DNA of 64,000 nucleotides from Thalassia testudinum (Eukaryota > Streptophyta > Magnoliopsida > Alismatales > Hydrocharitaceae): contig JAZHRO010000013.1 in NCBI GenBank assembly GCA_037157565.1, positions 74,703,501 to 74,767,500 on the forward strand, read 5' to 3'. The position numbers were made by a program, and so were the translations under genes. The notes below the pieces were generated by a model that did no database searches, was not told where the DNA came from, and worked only from the letters and a program-made list of their open reading frames with translations. Below are positions 1-11,618 of the stretch, piece by piece. Each line of letters starts with the position of its first letter. The first letter of the stretch is position 1.

Positions 1-2650
1 AGTAGAAATTGAGGTGCTAATAAGCTTCCAAAAGCTTAAAGATGCTTGTGGTAGTGGTTAGGGCTTGCTCAGGAGGGCTGAGTAGGGATCTGTCATTGTT
101 TGTATGGAGGGAAATTAGGGCATGGTGCTGGAGAGCTGCAAAAGTATATCAAGGTGATGTATGCAGGCCATACAAACTTGGTAATGAGAGAAGATGATGT
201 CCATGCCCTTTGCAAAGAGGTGTTTGGTAATGGGTTAAAGAATAAGCCTGACTAGTCCAGCATTTAAGCAAAATAGGACAACAGACTGATAAGTGGGTGA
301 TTTTGCTAGTTAATTGTTTGGCTGGTAATGGTGGAACAAAGAAACGAGTAGTAGAATCACAGCATGTATATACATGCTGGCATCCTAGGAAAGAGTGGAT
401 TGAAGGGATCCTCCAAAGGTGGAGCCCAAGCGGAATGGGGAGCGAGTGACATGCGTGTTCCTTGTAGAACAAGAATGGATGGGATCTGGAGTGATACGAA
501 CCCTAAGGGCAGTACGTGGAATGGAGCTGCGCTCTCCAGCTGTCTAGTTTGAGTTTGGGTTGGGGATGCGGATAGGAGTGAAGTGAAGGAATCACCTTTA
601 CTGAACAAGACAAGGGTTGGAGTGAGCTGTTGTGGTCCAAAGGGACATGAGGCAAACGGAGCTGCCTGTCATTGCTGCTTTAGAAGTGGGGTTTTTGAGT
701 TAGGGTGGAGAGGGGGTCATTTCAGTGGGTTTGAGGGGAAGCAAAGTGGAGCAACCCATTCGGGGTGAGTATAAACACTTTTATATTGAAGAAGTGCCAC
801 TATAATCACTTTAATATATCAAAGAAGCATCAAGTTGTACTCAGAGAGATGTCCAAAGATTTAAGATAAGTTGTATCAGACTGTGCCTTTCTTTCAAACA
901 AAGGTTCCTGCATGCAGAAAATGTTTGCAATCCTCCACCTCACTGCTGTCCATAGTTTGGCAATTTTGTGCCCCTTCCAACGAGAAGTAGAATTTGGGGA
1001 GGGGAGTTACAATAATATAAGGGTACTTTCGTTATAAAAATTAGGAGCTTACAGTTATAGGGAATGAAATCTTTGATTGGGCAGCAGAATACAAGCAACA
1101 GTTGCTGGATAGCCCTTCCAGATTCACCAACCCCATCTCTCACATGGAAAGCAATCGAGGGTGAACTTCATCAAACATGGGAGGGGCAGGTTTAGTAATC
1201 CCACCTCATCATGTGTGGCAAGCAATTCCAAGTGAAATACATAACAATGCCACAAGTTCTGTCTCAAATTCCACCACTTTGTACTCTTTTTCACCGGTTT
1301 ATAGCCTATTTCTAGTACACAGTCTGTATCAGGTGATTGAAGCTTCTTTTCCCAGGGTGAGAAATCCAAGACTGATGGTGAGAGGTGCAAGTATTTGAAG
1401 CCATGGCTAACATGGACATCTACAATGTCCTGTTGGTTGTATTCTTTCTTTTGTACTTCTCTACGGATGTCTGCTCAGAGGAACGAAACCGCATAAAATT
1501 CAGCGTTCTTTTTCCAGGTTATGGTTTTGTTCATTTAATGATGCAAACTTTTGATCAACTTAAGAATTGAGTTAGACATAGTTGAGCTTAAAAATTGGAG
1601 TTTAACCTAAATCAGGTTGATGCCCCCACCTGGCCACTAGCATGACTGACATGATCAACTATGTTGTTAAAGCCGACTGACCCCCATGGCAGCCTCACTT
1701 GTTCCCTTTCAAATGTCCTTGACCTTGTTTGGATAAGGACATTGTAAAGTTCCAAGAAACCACGTAACTTAAAATTTTCAAAGATATGCTGGAGCTCCCA
1801 TGGAGAGAGGATTTTGCCTGTATGCTTGTCCATGATACATGCCTGCTACAGTGCTAGCCAGTTCTGTTATTCAGAGGTTTTAGGATAGAGCAAGTGGACT
1901 TGGCCTTCTTAGTTGAAATAGAGTAAGGCATTTGAGTAATGGCCTATCCCTTCTGGGAGGGTGAACCTTGTTTATTTGAAGGGATAAGTAATCACTGGTT
2001 AGACATTTAACTTCTGGTAGGCTCAACTTATATTGGATCGAATTGGGGGTTATGCTGTCTTTTCACTATAGATATCAAGGGATATCCCATATTTTCAGTA
2101 AACACAAAGAGGGAATATTCCCTGTTTCCAGTTAAACACAAAAAAGGGGTATGTCTTGTTCACATTTGCTAACCTGGGCTTGCTTACCTGCAGAGTAAAC
2201 TAGCCCTCAAGCTGTGCCAGGAACTCTAAGCAGTAGTGGGCTTTGATTCCCATGTCCATAAAATGTTGTTGAGGGTCAAAAAATTCCACAAGGGATTGGG
2301 TCATATGCAATTTGGGCCACTCTTATTATGGTGGATTTGTTTGGATCCTGATTATACTCCTGATCTGAGTGAAACTTGCCAATTCAGAAAACAGGAAAAA
2401 AAATATGGGATAGTATTAAGTGTTCAAATCATTTAGATCCTATCGGCAATCTGTTTTATCTTTGCTAATTTGCGATCTAAATTGCACGTAGGTGAAGCAT
2501 GTTAGCCAATTACAATTTTTTCCCCTAATGTAAATATATTGTACTCTACAAATATTGCAAAAAGACTAGAATAATTCTTGTTTTAATCCTGTTTCATTCT
2601 CCTTTTAAAATATATAATGCTTAGTTTTTAAGCTTGCTAATTATGTCCAG
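1..2650. other. Upstream region of RMA gene, no gene recognised
   Basis: No open frame here resembles a known protein on either strand. The region is mixed in composition. Its last part (2500-2650) is T-rich and ends in a good 3' splice site, so part of it is probably the 5'-UTR intron and promoter of the RING gene that begins at 2683. I could not place the first non-coding exon or a TATA box with confidence. One short signal-peptide-like frame at 1403 is listed separately. Confidence 0.4.
1403..1570 (+). CDS. Possible short secreted peptide (weak)
   Basis: A 55-codon frame starts at the Met at 1403. It opens with a short polar stretch followed by a hydrophobic run (NVLLVVFFLLYF) and a small-residue/Cys site, which is the outline of a signal peptide. 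The remaining 30 or so residues match nothing I know and hold no cysteine pattern typical of plant peptide hormones. An upstream in-frame Met at 1385 adds six residues but weakens the signal-peptide shape. A chance frame in the RMA promoter or leader is at least as likely. Confidence 0.12.
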   Translation: MANMDIYNVLLVVFFLLYFSTDVCSEERNRIKFSVLFPGYGFVHLMMQTFDQLKN

Positions 2651-2651
2651 G
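2641..2651 (+). other. Probable 3' splice site of a 5'-UTR intron
   Basis: A T-rich tract and a branch-point-like CTAAT (about 2636) precede TGTCCAG at 2644-2650. The sequence after it carries the initiating ATG at 2683. Introns in the 5' leader are common in plant RMA genes, so this is a likely acceptor. The matching donor was not identified. Confidence 0.4.
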
Positions 2652-2682
2652 TTATTGATTTCATTACCGAGAAGCAATCGCC

Positions 2683-3348
2683 ATGCCTGGTGGCCTTGGA
2701 GGATCGACCAGCAGTCAACCACAGGGGACCTCTTCCACGAACAACGATGCTGCCTCCTTTGAATGCAACATATGTTTTGATTTGGCTCAGGAGCCAATCG
2801 TGACACTCTGTGGCCACCTCTTCTGCTGGCCCTGCCTCTACAAATGGCTTCAAGTTCACTCCCATTCCCCTGAGTGCCCCGTTTGCAAAGCCGTAATCCA
2901 GGAGGAGAAGCTCGTGCCCTTGTATGGGAGGGGGAAGACTCCTTCCGACCCACGTTCTAGATCAGTGCCTGGTGAGGACATTCCCCATCGCCCAACCGGC
3001 CAAAGACCTGAAACAGCTCCACAAATCAACCCGGATCATTTCTCGCAGCAAGGATTTGGGATCACAGGTGGGTTCCCTCCGATGTCCACGGCCAGGTGGG
3101 GGAATTTTGCATTCTCTGCTGGATTCGGTGGCCTGTTCCCATCACTGTTTAATTTTCACGTACACGGGTTTCCCGATCCGGCTGCTTATGGCCCACATCC
3201 TAGCTTCCCTTACACATTTCATGGGGGTAATGTGCACGGATTTCCTCCTCCTCATCGCAATGCATTTGGCCAGCAGGCCGATTCCAACCTCGCCTTGTTG
3301 TTTCTGATCGTGGGTGTGCTTGTCATTATGGCTCTCATGCTGTTGTAA
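2683..3348 (+). CDS. RMA-type RING E3 ubiquitin ligase, tail-anchored
   Basis: A 221-residue protein coded in a single exon. The N-terminus is short and Ser/Thr/Gln-rich. It is followed by a complete C3HC4 RING finger: C28-x2-C31, C43-x-H45-x2-C48-x2-C51 and C65-x2-C68, with the CGHLFCWPCLYKWL core typical of the RMA/RNF5 family. The middle is Gly/Phe/Pro/His-rich. The last 20 residues (about 202-221) are a hydrophobic segment ending at the stop, as expected of a C-terminal ER membrane anchor. Known RMA proteins bind E2 enzymes through the RING and ubiquitinate membrane or ER-quality-control clients such as aquaporins; the client here is unknown. Length fits the family (roughly 220-270). The Met at 2683 is the first in frame after a good acceptor site. 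All zinc ligands are present and no break is seen, so the gene looks functional. Confidence 0.93.
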   Translation: MPGGLGGSTSSQPQGTSSTNNDAASFECNICFDLAQEPIVTLCGHLFCWPCLYKWLQVHSHSPECPVCKAVIQEEKLVPLYGRGKTPSDPRSRSVPGEDIPHRPTGQRPETAPQINPDHFSQQGFGITGGFPPMSTARWGNFAFSAGFGGLFPSLFNFHVHGFPDPAAYGPHPSFPYTFHGGNVHGFPPPHRNAFGQQADSNLALLFLIVGVLVIMALMLL

Positions 3349-3890
3349 TAAGTGTGTGTTGGTTGGTCATATCCAATTTCAAGATTGGAACTTCTAGTTT
3401 TTAGCTCAAAGCTTTTCAGATTTGCTCGCGAACTGAGTCCTTTCCAGTTGCTGGACTAATTTGTGCCGTGGAAATCCAACATGGGCTTGTTGTGCTGCCT
3501 CAGATTGGTCCAGTAACTGGGTGGAATTTGGTAGGATTAGCTTGGTAGATTCATCAAGTTGTATGCTTCTTCCCTCTTGAAGTTAGGTTGTCTTATTCTT
3601 GTGAAATCCTGTACAACATAGGTGCTTGGGTCTGAGGTGTGGTGAAGAAGAGGTTTTTACTAATAATGAAGAAAGTTGGCGTGTTCAGCATTTGTAAAAT
3701 TCTAGTTTGGTTTGCACATTCATCTGAGAAGTAAATATTTGTCAGCTTCAGATATAGTATAAAAGATGTAACCTGTATTCCTTTTGAATCTAATTTCAAT
3801 AAGCAAGTACTTCCCTTTGTTGTCACGCCACTTGGTAATCTGATGTCTGATACTTGATGTCTTTGATGCAAATCTCCTTACAGACGGAGA
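3349..3890 (+). other. Probable 3' UTR of the RMA gene
   Basis: About 500 bases follow the TAA stop. They are T-rich on the plus strand and show plant far-upstream-like TTGT elements and an AATAAG variant near 3798. No ORF of interest is present. The exact poly(A) site cannot be fixed from sequence alone. Confidence 0.4.
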
Positions 3891-6800
3891 ATTGTCCGCA
3901 AAATTGAGATTTTCAGTTTAAAATGTTAGTTTATATGCCACTGGGATTCGACATTCCCATACGCTTATTTTTCGACGCTTCGTTAATTTGGAAGTTTCAT
4001 GAAGTGTCTCAACTGAAATTTAGGAAACTCTACAGAACAGGAGTTGGAGGCGATTGTTTTGTGCCCCACAAAAAAATAAAAACCAAAGTTGCATATGCTA
4101 ATTCTCTTGCATGCAAAAAACACAAATGTAAAAAAGGACGAATTGCGGGAAATGCCACCTGGATTTAGTACTTCAATTTTGCCAAAACTGAATTAGACAC
4201 AACTATAATCGGAGGAGATTGGTCAATTTCTACGTTGTTCCATGCCGTTTCCTTTCGTTGATACTTCGGTTAAATTTTGCTTGCTCGATAGCTTGTTTCT
4301 CTATAGCTGCAAATTATAATGTAGCAACTGGTAACCATGATCTTGGATGGTCACAAGTCCTACGATGCCCCTATAGCCAGATGTTGTTTCCGTGGCCAAG
4401 AAATTTCTATGCCAAACAATATCATAATGTGCTACAACGTATAACGTACATTGGTTGACTATCTTGTCTCCAAACAACAACATCTACGCAACTAGTGGCA
4501 CATTTAGAATCTTCCATTTCTATCCACATGTCTAAGTCAACAATGTACAACTATGGTTTCAATACTTTAAAAAGATACTTCAAAGAACAAACAAAATTTG
4601 GAGTAGAGAGTAAATAAAGCAATTACATCAAACAACTCTTCCATCTAAATATCACTTGAAATTTTACTCTTTTCTCCTCCCCACTTTTGAAGTTTAAGAA
4701 TGCACAACCAAAGATTTTATTCTAAAATAGCCATAGCATCGTACTCCGCACCTGATCAAAAGGTCAAATCTCTCTCCATCACCATTCATATCCAGATTTG
4801 ATAATCTCATCCCATACGGTGCTAGCCAAGTCCACCTATACATAGGGACATGTGTAATCCTAATGTTATCATATTTTCGTCTTCGACAACACAAGTTACT
4901 TTGCCTTATCTCCCACATCCTTTCAAACTCAACGTAATTAAGCTCTTTCCTTATCAATTGCTCCCAAGCGTTATTGGTGCCGTAGTTCATTGTTGTTTGT
5001 TAGCACTCAGGTAATCATCAACTACTCATGGGGTTGTTATGCTGCGGCTATCATCTGCAGGAGCTTTAGGTTGGGCCAACGTCACCACTGCTTCTGTTGG
5101 GTGGTGGTGCGGTTTGTCGACCCCCTCTCTCCATGTCGATCGATGGCTTTACTTCATCATTGACTGGTTGATGGTTTCCCTAGTTGTGCTCACTCCTACT
5201 TTGTCACACCTCGCTAACCTTTCGACAATTCATAAATTAGGTTGGCAGGTGTGAAGGTGCTAAAGTCTCATTACTAGGGTGGTTAATGGGTTGCAAGTAA
5301 TATGTTTAATTAGCTATTAAACCTATAATGCCTAATGAACCTTGACAAAAGCATCAACACATGGCATAGAGTTCAAAACATCAAGAAATAATTAAAAGAG
5401 GGCAAAATGGTAGGAAAGTTGTATAAAACTAAGCAAACATCACTCATCGCCCACATTTTATATTTGTAACATATACAGGTGCTACATGTTATTTATCTTG
5501 CAACATTTTATCAAAATGGGATCCAATTACAAAATATTTATATAACAAAAGAGACCTACAAAATAACTAAGTAAACATCACTTACCATCCGCAATTTGTA
5601 TTTAGCACGTATACAGGGGCCACAAGTTATTTATTTACAACATTTCATCAAAAGTAGAACCTAGCTGCAAAATATTTACATAACAAAAAGGACCTACAAA
5701 ATAATAGTATCCAACTACTAATAGACTGAAAATGTGCCTTAGGCTTTTCAAGCATAGCTTGCTAATTGTGAAATTCTTGAGAGGATAAGAACATCATTGT
5801 AGCGTAAAATCATAGTTGTTTAATTAATTTTAGAACTATTGAAGGGATAAAATCAAGTAAAATGGGAGTTCAAGTCGATTCACGGGAAGGAAAAATGTTC
5901 AAATCGCTTCCTACTAACCTACACTAACGTATCTTTGTTAATTTTGAGTATTTAGATTTTTTTTTAAGTTTTTATATAGGTATAAGACAATGAACATAAA
6001 AATAAGGACTAAATCGCAATCCAAAGACCTGAATGCAATAGATGTGGAAATAATTTTTCAAAAATGTAAAAATTTTAAGAAAATGAAGATTCAATACTAC
6101 CTAAATAAGTCTCCTACCAATTTTACTGAAAAAAAAGTTGTAAATTGCACAGAATAAATTTAGAAAGATATTTTAGGGTTACATCATAATAATATAGGGA
6201 TGGAATTGAAAAATATTTTAAAATTTTTTATATAAATAATTATTGTACAAAATTTTTGCAAAAATCAAAACTAGCAATCATAATCTACATCAATTTTTTG
6301 GGAATTTTTAGATGCACATAATTGACAAATAAATTCACGAAAACAATCTAAGTAATTAAACTCACTACAAATGTAATTAAAGCAAGCTAATGACTACTAA
6401 CACATCAATATATGCAAGGAAACGATAAGAACCAAATAGCAGGAATAACTTTTATTAAAAATCCAATGTCAAGAACAAGTAATAAAATTGCAAGTAAGCC
6501 ATCTAAAGTGCTAACTAGAATAAATAAGTAAAAAGAAATAAGAAACTAGAACAAACAAAATTGGAGGTTGTGTCCATGTCACAGAGGGGATGTGGAAGAT
6601 CAAAAATAGATGACGAAGGTAGAGAGGAGCATCGGTGGCTGCTCGAGGCCACCTGCCTAGAGGAAGCTTGGAGGAAGACAACTTGCTGGGAGAGACAAGT
6701 CAAGAATCATCTTTAAGGATCTTGAGACCTATTTATAAACTTGAGAGCCTCTAGAAACTCTACAAAATTGTTCAAATTCATAACAAAGGGATAAGAAGAT

Positions 6801-7116
6801 TGTTTTGGGGTCAAAACAACTCTTAATCCTATTAAAACTCAATTTTTTTTGCTTTTTATCCTATATATATGTCACCGCCTAACCTAAACAGGTTTATTTC
6901 ATGATTTTTTTGGACCACATACCTAAATGGGCTCATAAAAATATTTTCTTTAATCTTGGATTGCCTTGTGAGTTAGTGTCTCCTTTCTTGTGATATAAAA
7001 ATAAAGAAATATAATTATTTTTAAAATATAAAGAAATATCTAAAATTATTATATTTACAAAATAAATAACCAAAAATAGAAATAAATTATGCGTGTAATT
7101 TATATAAAATTGTGAC
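3891..7116. other. AT-rich intergenic DNA
   Basis: No recognisable gene. Frames on the minus strand at 4301-4483 and 4694-4990 match no family I know and lack coding-like context. 5260-7110 is strongly AT-rich and contains a two-copy diverged tandem repeat (listed separately). It is probably decayed transposon DNA, but I could not name a family. Confidence 0.4.
5428..5703. repeat. Diverged 138-bp tandem repeat, two copies
   Basis: Copy 1 (5428-5565) and copy 2 (5566-5703) both start with ACTAAG.AAACATCACT and end with GGACCTACAAAATA or GAGACCTACAAAATA. They share many blocks, such as TATACAGG, GTTATTTAT and AAAATATTTA. Differences are spread throughout, so this is an old duplication. Confidence 0.75.
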
Positions 7117-8302
7117 TTGATCACTTGCCCAATAGATAGCCTGGTGTTGGAGGTAGGAAGTGGTAATGAACTCAATAAGGGCCTCCCACATGTCGTTAGC
7201 GGGAGTGTTCAACGATTGTTTGAGGATGTTGAAACTGCACCAGTAGGTCCTCCAAGGACCAATGGGCCATGTAGAAGCAGCGCCTCACCTACCCTCTCTG
7301 ACCTACTCACCACCAGGGTACAACCCTATACCATCGAGTTCTGAAAGTAGGTACAAGTACAGGATGAGTTAAGTGGTCCGATAGAGACAAAACAACGTGT
7401 ACCAACAAGAGAAAATGGGCAGTGTACAAGTTTCTACACTACAAGCCAACCAACTGCACCAGTAGGTCCTCCAAGGACCAATGGGCCATGTAGAAGCAGC
7501 GCCTCACCTACCCTCTCTGACCTACTCACCACCAGGGTACAACCCTATACCATCGAGTTCTGAAAGTAGGTACAAGTACAGGATGAGTTAAGTGGTCCGA
7601 TAGAGACAAAACAACGTGTACCAACAAGAGAAAATGGGCAGTGTACAAGTTTCTACACTACAAGCCAACCAACTAGCTAACATTGCCCATCTCAATAGTT
7701 ATCCCAAGATTTACTATCATTATTCCATTCCCCTACCTCAGTCAGATTTAGGAATCAACCCTCTTTAACAAAGGTGATGGAGATGTATCCTCTCCTTGAA
7801 TCATAGCTTGGTAATCTCTCGTTAATTACAGGGGAGACTAATGTCACTAATAGTCTCGAGTAAGGCATACTTGTCATCTTCGTATAAGAACATTGCAAAT
7901 GTCGATAAAGAGAGTCAGGTCTTTTGGGAAATAACCAAACCAATGCCTCAAAATCATGAGGAGCAAGCTCAACTTAGATCCATTGAGCTCCGATCAATGA
8001 TCATTTAGATCATCGACAGTAGGGTTAGCTAAATGTTTACAGGCCACAGCAATACTTCGGGTGTGGCCTCTCAATCTACCTTTGATATTAAGGCCATGAC
8101 CAAACACCCTTATTGATGAGGTTGTCTAGATGCATACAGGCCACACCAATACTCCTGCTTAAAGCATGTACTTCGAGTGTACCCTCTCAGTCTGCCTTTG
8201 GTATTGAAGTAATGGCCTTGAGTCATCGTGCTGGTGTACCATGTATCAAGTTAGATCCAAGTATCTACAAGTACCTCATTTTCAATGATGGCCCATGGTT
8301 TG
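7117..8302. other. Unclassified repetitive flank of the solo LTR
   Basis: This segment includes the perfect tandem duplication at 7233-7670 and short frames of no known family. Parts read like decayed retroelement internal sequence, but no domain could be named. It reads on smoothly past the solo LTR into 11051 onward, so it is the older DNA into which that LTR inserted. Confidence 0.4.
7233..7670. repeat. Perfect 219-bp tandem duplication
   Basis: 7233-7451 and 7452-7670 are identical by eye. Each unit begins AACTGCACCAGTAGG and ends CACTACAAGCCAACC, and the bases after the second copy again start AACT. Exact identity in otherwise old, decayed DNA means a recent duplication or an assembly artefact. 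Confidence 0.9.
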
Positions 8303-11045
8303 TGTTACGACCCGATTCCTGAATCTTGACAGGACACTAGACCGGACCGACTCGACTGATCTCAAGACCCAGTCATCAACGAGAAAGTAACCAAAAAGCA
8401 GTAAAATAAACCACATTCACCATGCAAGCAACTAACAGTAACAAAAGTATAGCAGTAAAGAAGTAAACTACTACAGTACACACCACCACAACAGTAGAAA
8501 ATTAAACAGTTACAGGAATATAAAGTTCACAATAAAAGAGTACAGAAGTGTAACAAAGTTACTCACTACAACAGGAAAAGGAGTACAACAAAAAGGTACA
8601 ACTACTGGGCTCTACTGGGCCCAGCACCCTCTGCAGCAGTAGGCTCTGGCTGCTCAACACCTGGACCTGAAAAAGGTTACGAGTACAAAACGTCAGCGAA
8701 CACTGAGTAGAGTGGCAACCAGCTAACTAAAGCAGTAAAAAGTCGACAAGTAGCTGTTGTTTTTCAATTTCTTTCTTTCTTTAACTACTTATTCTTTCTT
8801 TCATCACTTGGGTTATTTATCAGGTCTCTTTCTTGATCTCGAATGTTCCTAGTGGGAACGATCTTGATTGCAGTCTTTTCCGAAGAGTAGAAGTAGCACG
8901 TGGTGCTCTCCTGGCCGGGAGAGTCCCCCGTGGTGGTCCTACACTCAGTCAACCACCCCAAGGTCACTGACATACGTAACGGTGACTACGGCACGCTCGA
9001 TAAACGCACGGGTAGCTACCCCGCACTGGCACGCGGTCAGTCGTTTCTGTTAACGGGTGCGCCCAAAGCACAGCACGGAACCAGTATAGTACATAGCCCT
9101 CTCAGTAACAGGGGTCTAGCCCCTAAGAACCAAATAGGGTCTCGCCCCTCCACAGTCTGCGCACCCTCACCTGACTACCCTGGTTTGCCCAGTGGGCCTA
9201 ACAAGTCGGTGTAAGGCGGCTAACTGAACCTCGGGCCCCGTGGGGTGGCTAGCTCTCTCCCTACACTAGTAGCTCTCCTCGGTACTGTGTACGCGAGGGC
9301 CAGAAAGTTGGTACAAAGTGGCCAATCCTAACCTCGAGTCCCAACCCTAGGGGAGCTAGCTCCGCTCTTCACTAAGCAAGGGGACAGTCGCTCTCCTTGG
9401 TACTCCGTACTCAAGGGTCAGCTCACTTCCTCATTCACATTTCCAATTCCGTTCCATTTATTTCCATGAGCTCTACTCCTTATTCCTTGTAGAGTTCATG
9501 CTCATGTTTCTCAGGCCAAGCCATACTAGATTTCATCATTTCTATTTCCATTTCTAATATTCTACACATGTAGCATGTAACTTTACTATTCATATTTCAG
9601 GTTTATTCGCAGGTAGCTCGTGTTTCCAACATTCAATCTTCCATTTCCAATTCATATACAGGCAGCTCGTATTTAATCGTAAATAACAGGAATTTACATG
9701 CAACAGTTGCTAACAACAGTACTCTACATTTCACAGGCAGCTATTATCCATTAACAGGCAGTTGTTATTATTCTAATTACTCATCCAAGATTGCAATTCA
9801 TACATTCCATACAATTATTCCAGTGTTTCTAATCCTAGGATTCATGCCATACCCTAGGATCTAACATTCATTCCACATATGCATACATGTTTGTAATTAA
9901 ACTAGGGGAAGCCACTCTACCAGTAACCCAGGAGTAATGGGGGCTTGATTGGCAGGTCCACGTGCCTCAGCAAACCCCAAATCCGTAACAGAACGAGGTC
10001 CTATCACAAGGATCAATCACAAGAGACCACTCAGAACATGATAAAAGTATTCCAACAAGTGGAGGAACTTATACGAAGAACAACGGAACCTTAATTGCGG
10101 AAATCGGACCTCAAACGGACCCTAAACAGGTCAAAACAGAAAATTATGATTCATATCAGACGTCTCGAACACCTTCCAGACGTCTTAAAAAAGTCCAGAA
10201 CCTTACCTCAACTCTGCGCTACTCCTCAGACGTCCAGGGACTCTGCTGAACCATCTGGACCTAGTTCCAAATGTCCAACCACCTCTCCGGACGTCTGGAG
10301 ACGCTTCCCGCCGTCTGGTGCCTCGCCCAGACGTCTAAAATGCGTGGGAGAGCGTGTCCCGCCCTTTCCCGAAGTGAATCCTGCACGCGCAACGCAAAAT
10401 CTTCTCAAAATGGCACAGAACAGTGGCTCGACGGAACGGCATGCATGGCCGTATCCGCAAAGGGAGGTGTACGTCGCGGGATTTACCTCTCAGTCATCTG
10501 AACCTCCTCTAGACGTCGTCTGGATGTAGATCCAGACGTCTGATTCTGGGAAAATCCCAGAACCAGAGACTGCCCTCGCCTTCTTGCGCCGCACCCACTC
10601 GACCGTTGCTCTGGCTGCAACAGTGTCGGGGAGGACCTCCCCGACGTACCTCTTCGCCTTGCGCATGCCCGACCAGCCGTGAGCTCTCCAGCGAACTCCC
10701 TCACGAGCTCACGTGCTCTCCTCTCTTCCCCTCGCTGCTCCTCTCCTCCCACGCCGCTCACGCTCACTCCTCGCTGCCTACTGCTCACCGCTCTCACTAG
10801 GGAAGAAGGGTGGATGGAAGTGGGGTGGCGTGAGGGAGAGGAGGGGGGTTTATAAGGGTGAGGTTTAGGGTTTCATCGGCGAGAGGAGAGAGAAGAAATG
10901 CGGCTGCGTACTGTCTACGCGTGGCACGCGCACGGACTCGGGGATGTACACGAAAAATTTGATTCCCAGACGTCTGGGAAGGCGTCCAGACGTCTGACCC
11001 AAGTCCCAGACGTCTTAAAGTGTTTTAACAGTACGAGTATTAATA
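8303..11045 (-). mobile_element. Solo LTR of the Tekay-like gypsy family
   Basis: This 2743-bp segment matches the LTRs of the neighbouring gypsy elements from end to end. On the plus strand it opens with TGTTACGACCCG, which is the 3' end of the LTR read in its own orientation, and closes near CAGTACGAGTATTAATA. The last dinucleotide, CA in the relatives, is TA here. The exact 5-bp direct repeat GTTTG lies on both sides (8298-8302 and 11046-11050). There is no internal region or second LTR, so this is what recombination between two LTRs leaves. It carries the same ACGT-core palindromes and, on the minus strand, a TTATAAAC box near 10850. Confidence 0.9.
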
Positions 11046-11618
11046 GTTTGTTATTGCAACTAGGAATTACCTAAGTTCCAAGGTTGACCACTGGTAGCTA
11101 CCCTAAGTCCTCAGGTCTTAAACTCGCAAGATGAATCCTCGGTTCACGAGGTCAATGTGTTAAACCTTATGGATCCACCTATCATGACTTATTCCATAAT
11201 TTTATTCAATTCTTGACCACCACTAGAATTAGTTAATCTTAAGGACTGATTGGATGTCTTTGTGTTTCATTTGAGATCCTAGGATCTAATGATCCTTCCT
11301 TAAACTCATCACAAAGTCAGTTATAACATTAATTTTGAATTAAGCCATGAATTAGCTACTTCGAATCACTTTTAGTCTTTGTTGAGAACTTTTAAATTCA
11401 ATCAATACCACATATGCATTATCAGATGTTTGGTAAAGACATCAGGCATCCAATAATATCAAATAAGTCGTCTATCCTCACAATGAAATATCCCCTTGAG
11501 TGGTGTTGGGACCCTATACTTACCTTAATTTATTGGATGTCCAATGATGTCATTAGATGTCTAGAAAGGTCATAAAATGTCTAGAAAGTTTATTAGAGAT
11601 CTTATGACTCAACCAATG
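11046..11618. other. Old flank between two gypsy insertions
   Basis: 573 bases with no gene. It joins in sense to the DNA left of the solo LTR. It holds several loose GATGTC/AGATGTCT motifs (11405-11600) that resemble the palindromes of the gypsy LTRs in degraded form, so it may be a remnant of an older LTR. Confidence 0.4.

Noticed and set aside
364..552. Possible RNase H-like wording (DPPKVEPKRNG, GSGVIR) in another frame near 400-540
   Set aside because: It superficially resembles LINE RNase H, but the Asp/Glu catalytic pattern is not there and no neighbouring LINE domain was found.
10095..10800. Frames of 76-144 codons in the solo LTR
   Set aside because: They are repeated in the other LTR copies of the family (13392-14284, 34407-35327), lie in LTR DNA with ACGT palindromes, and show no domain.
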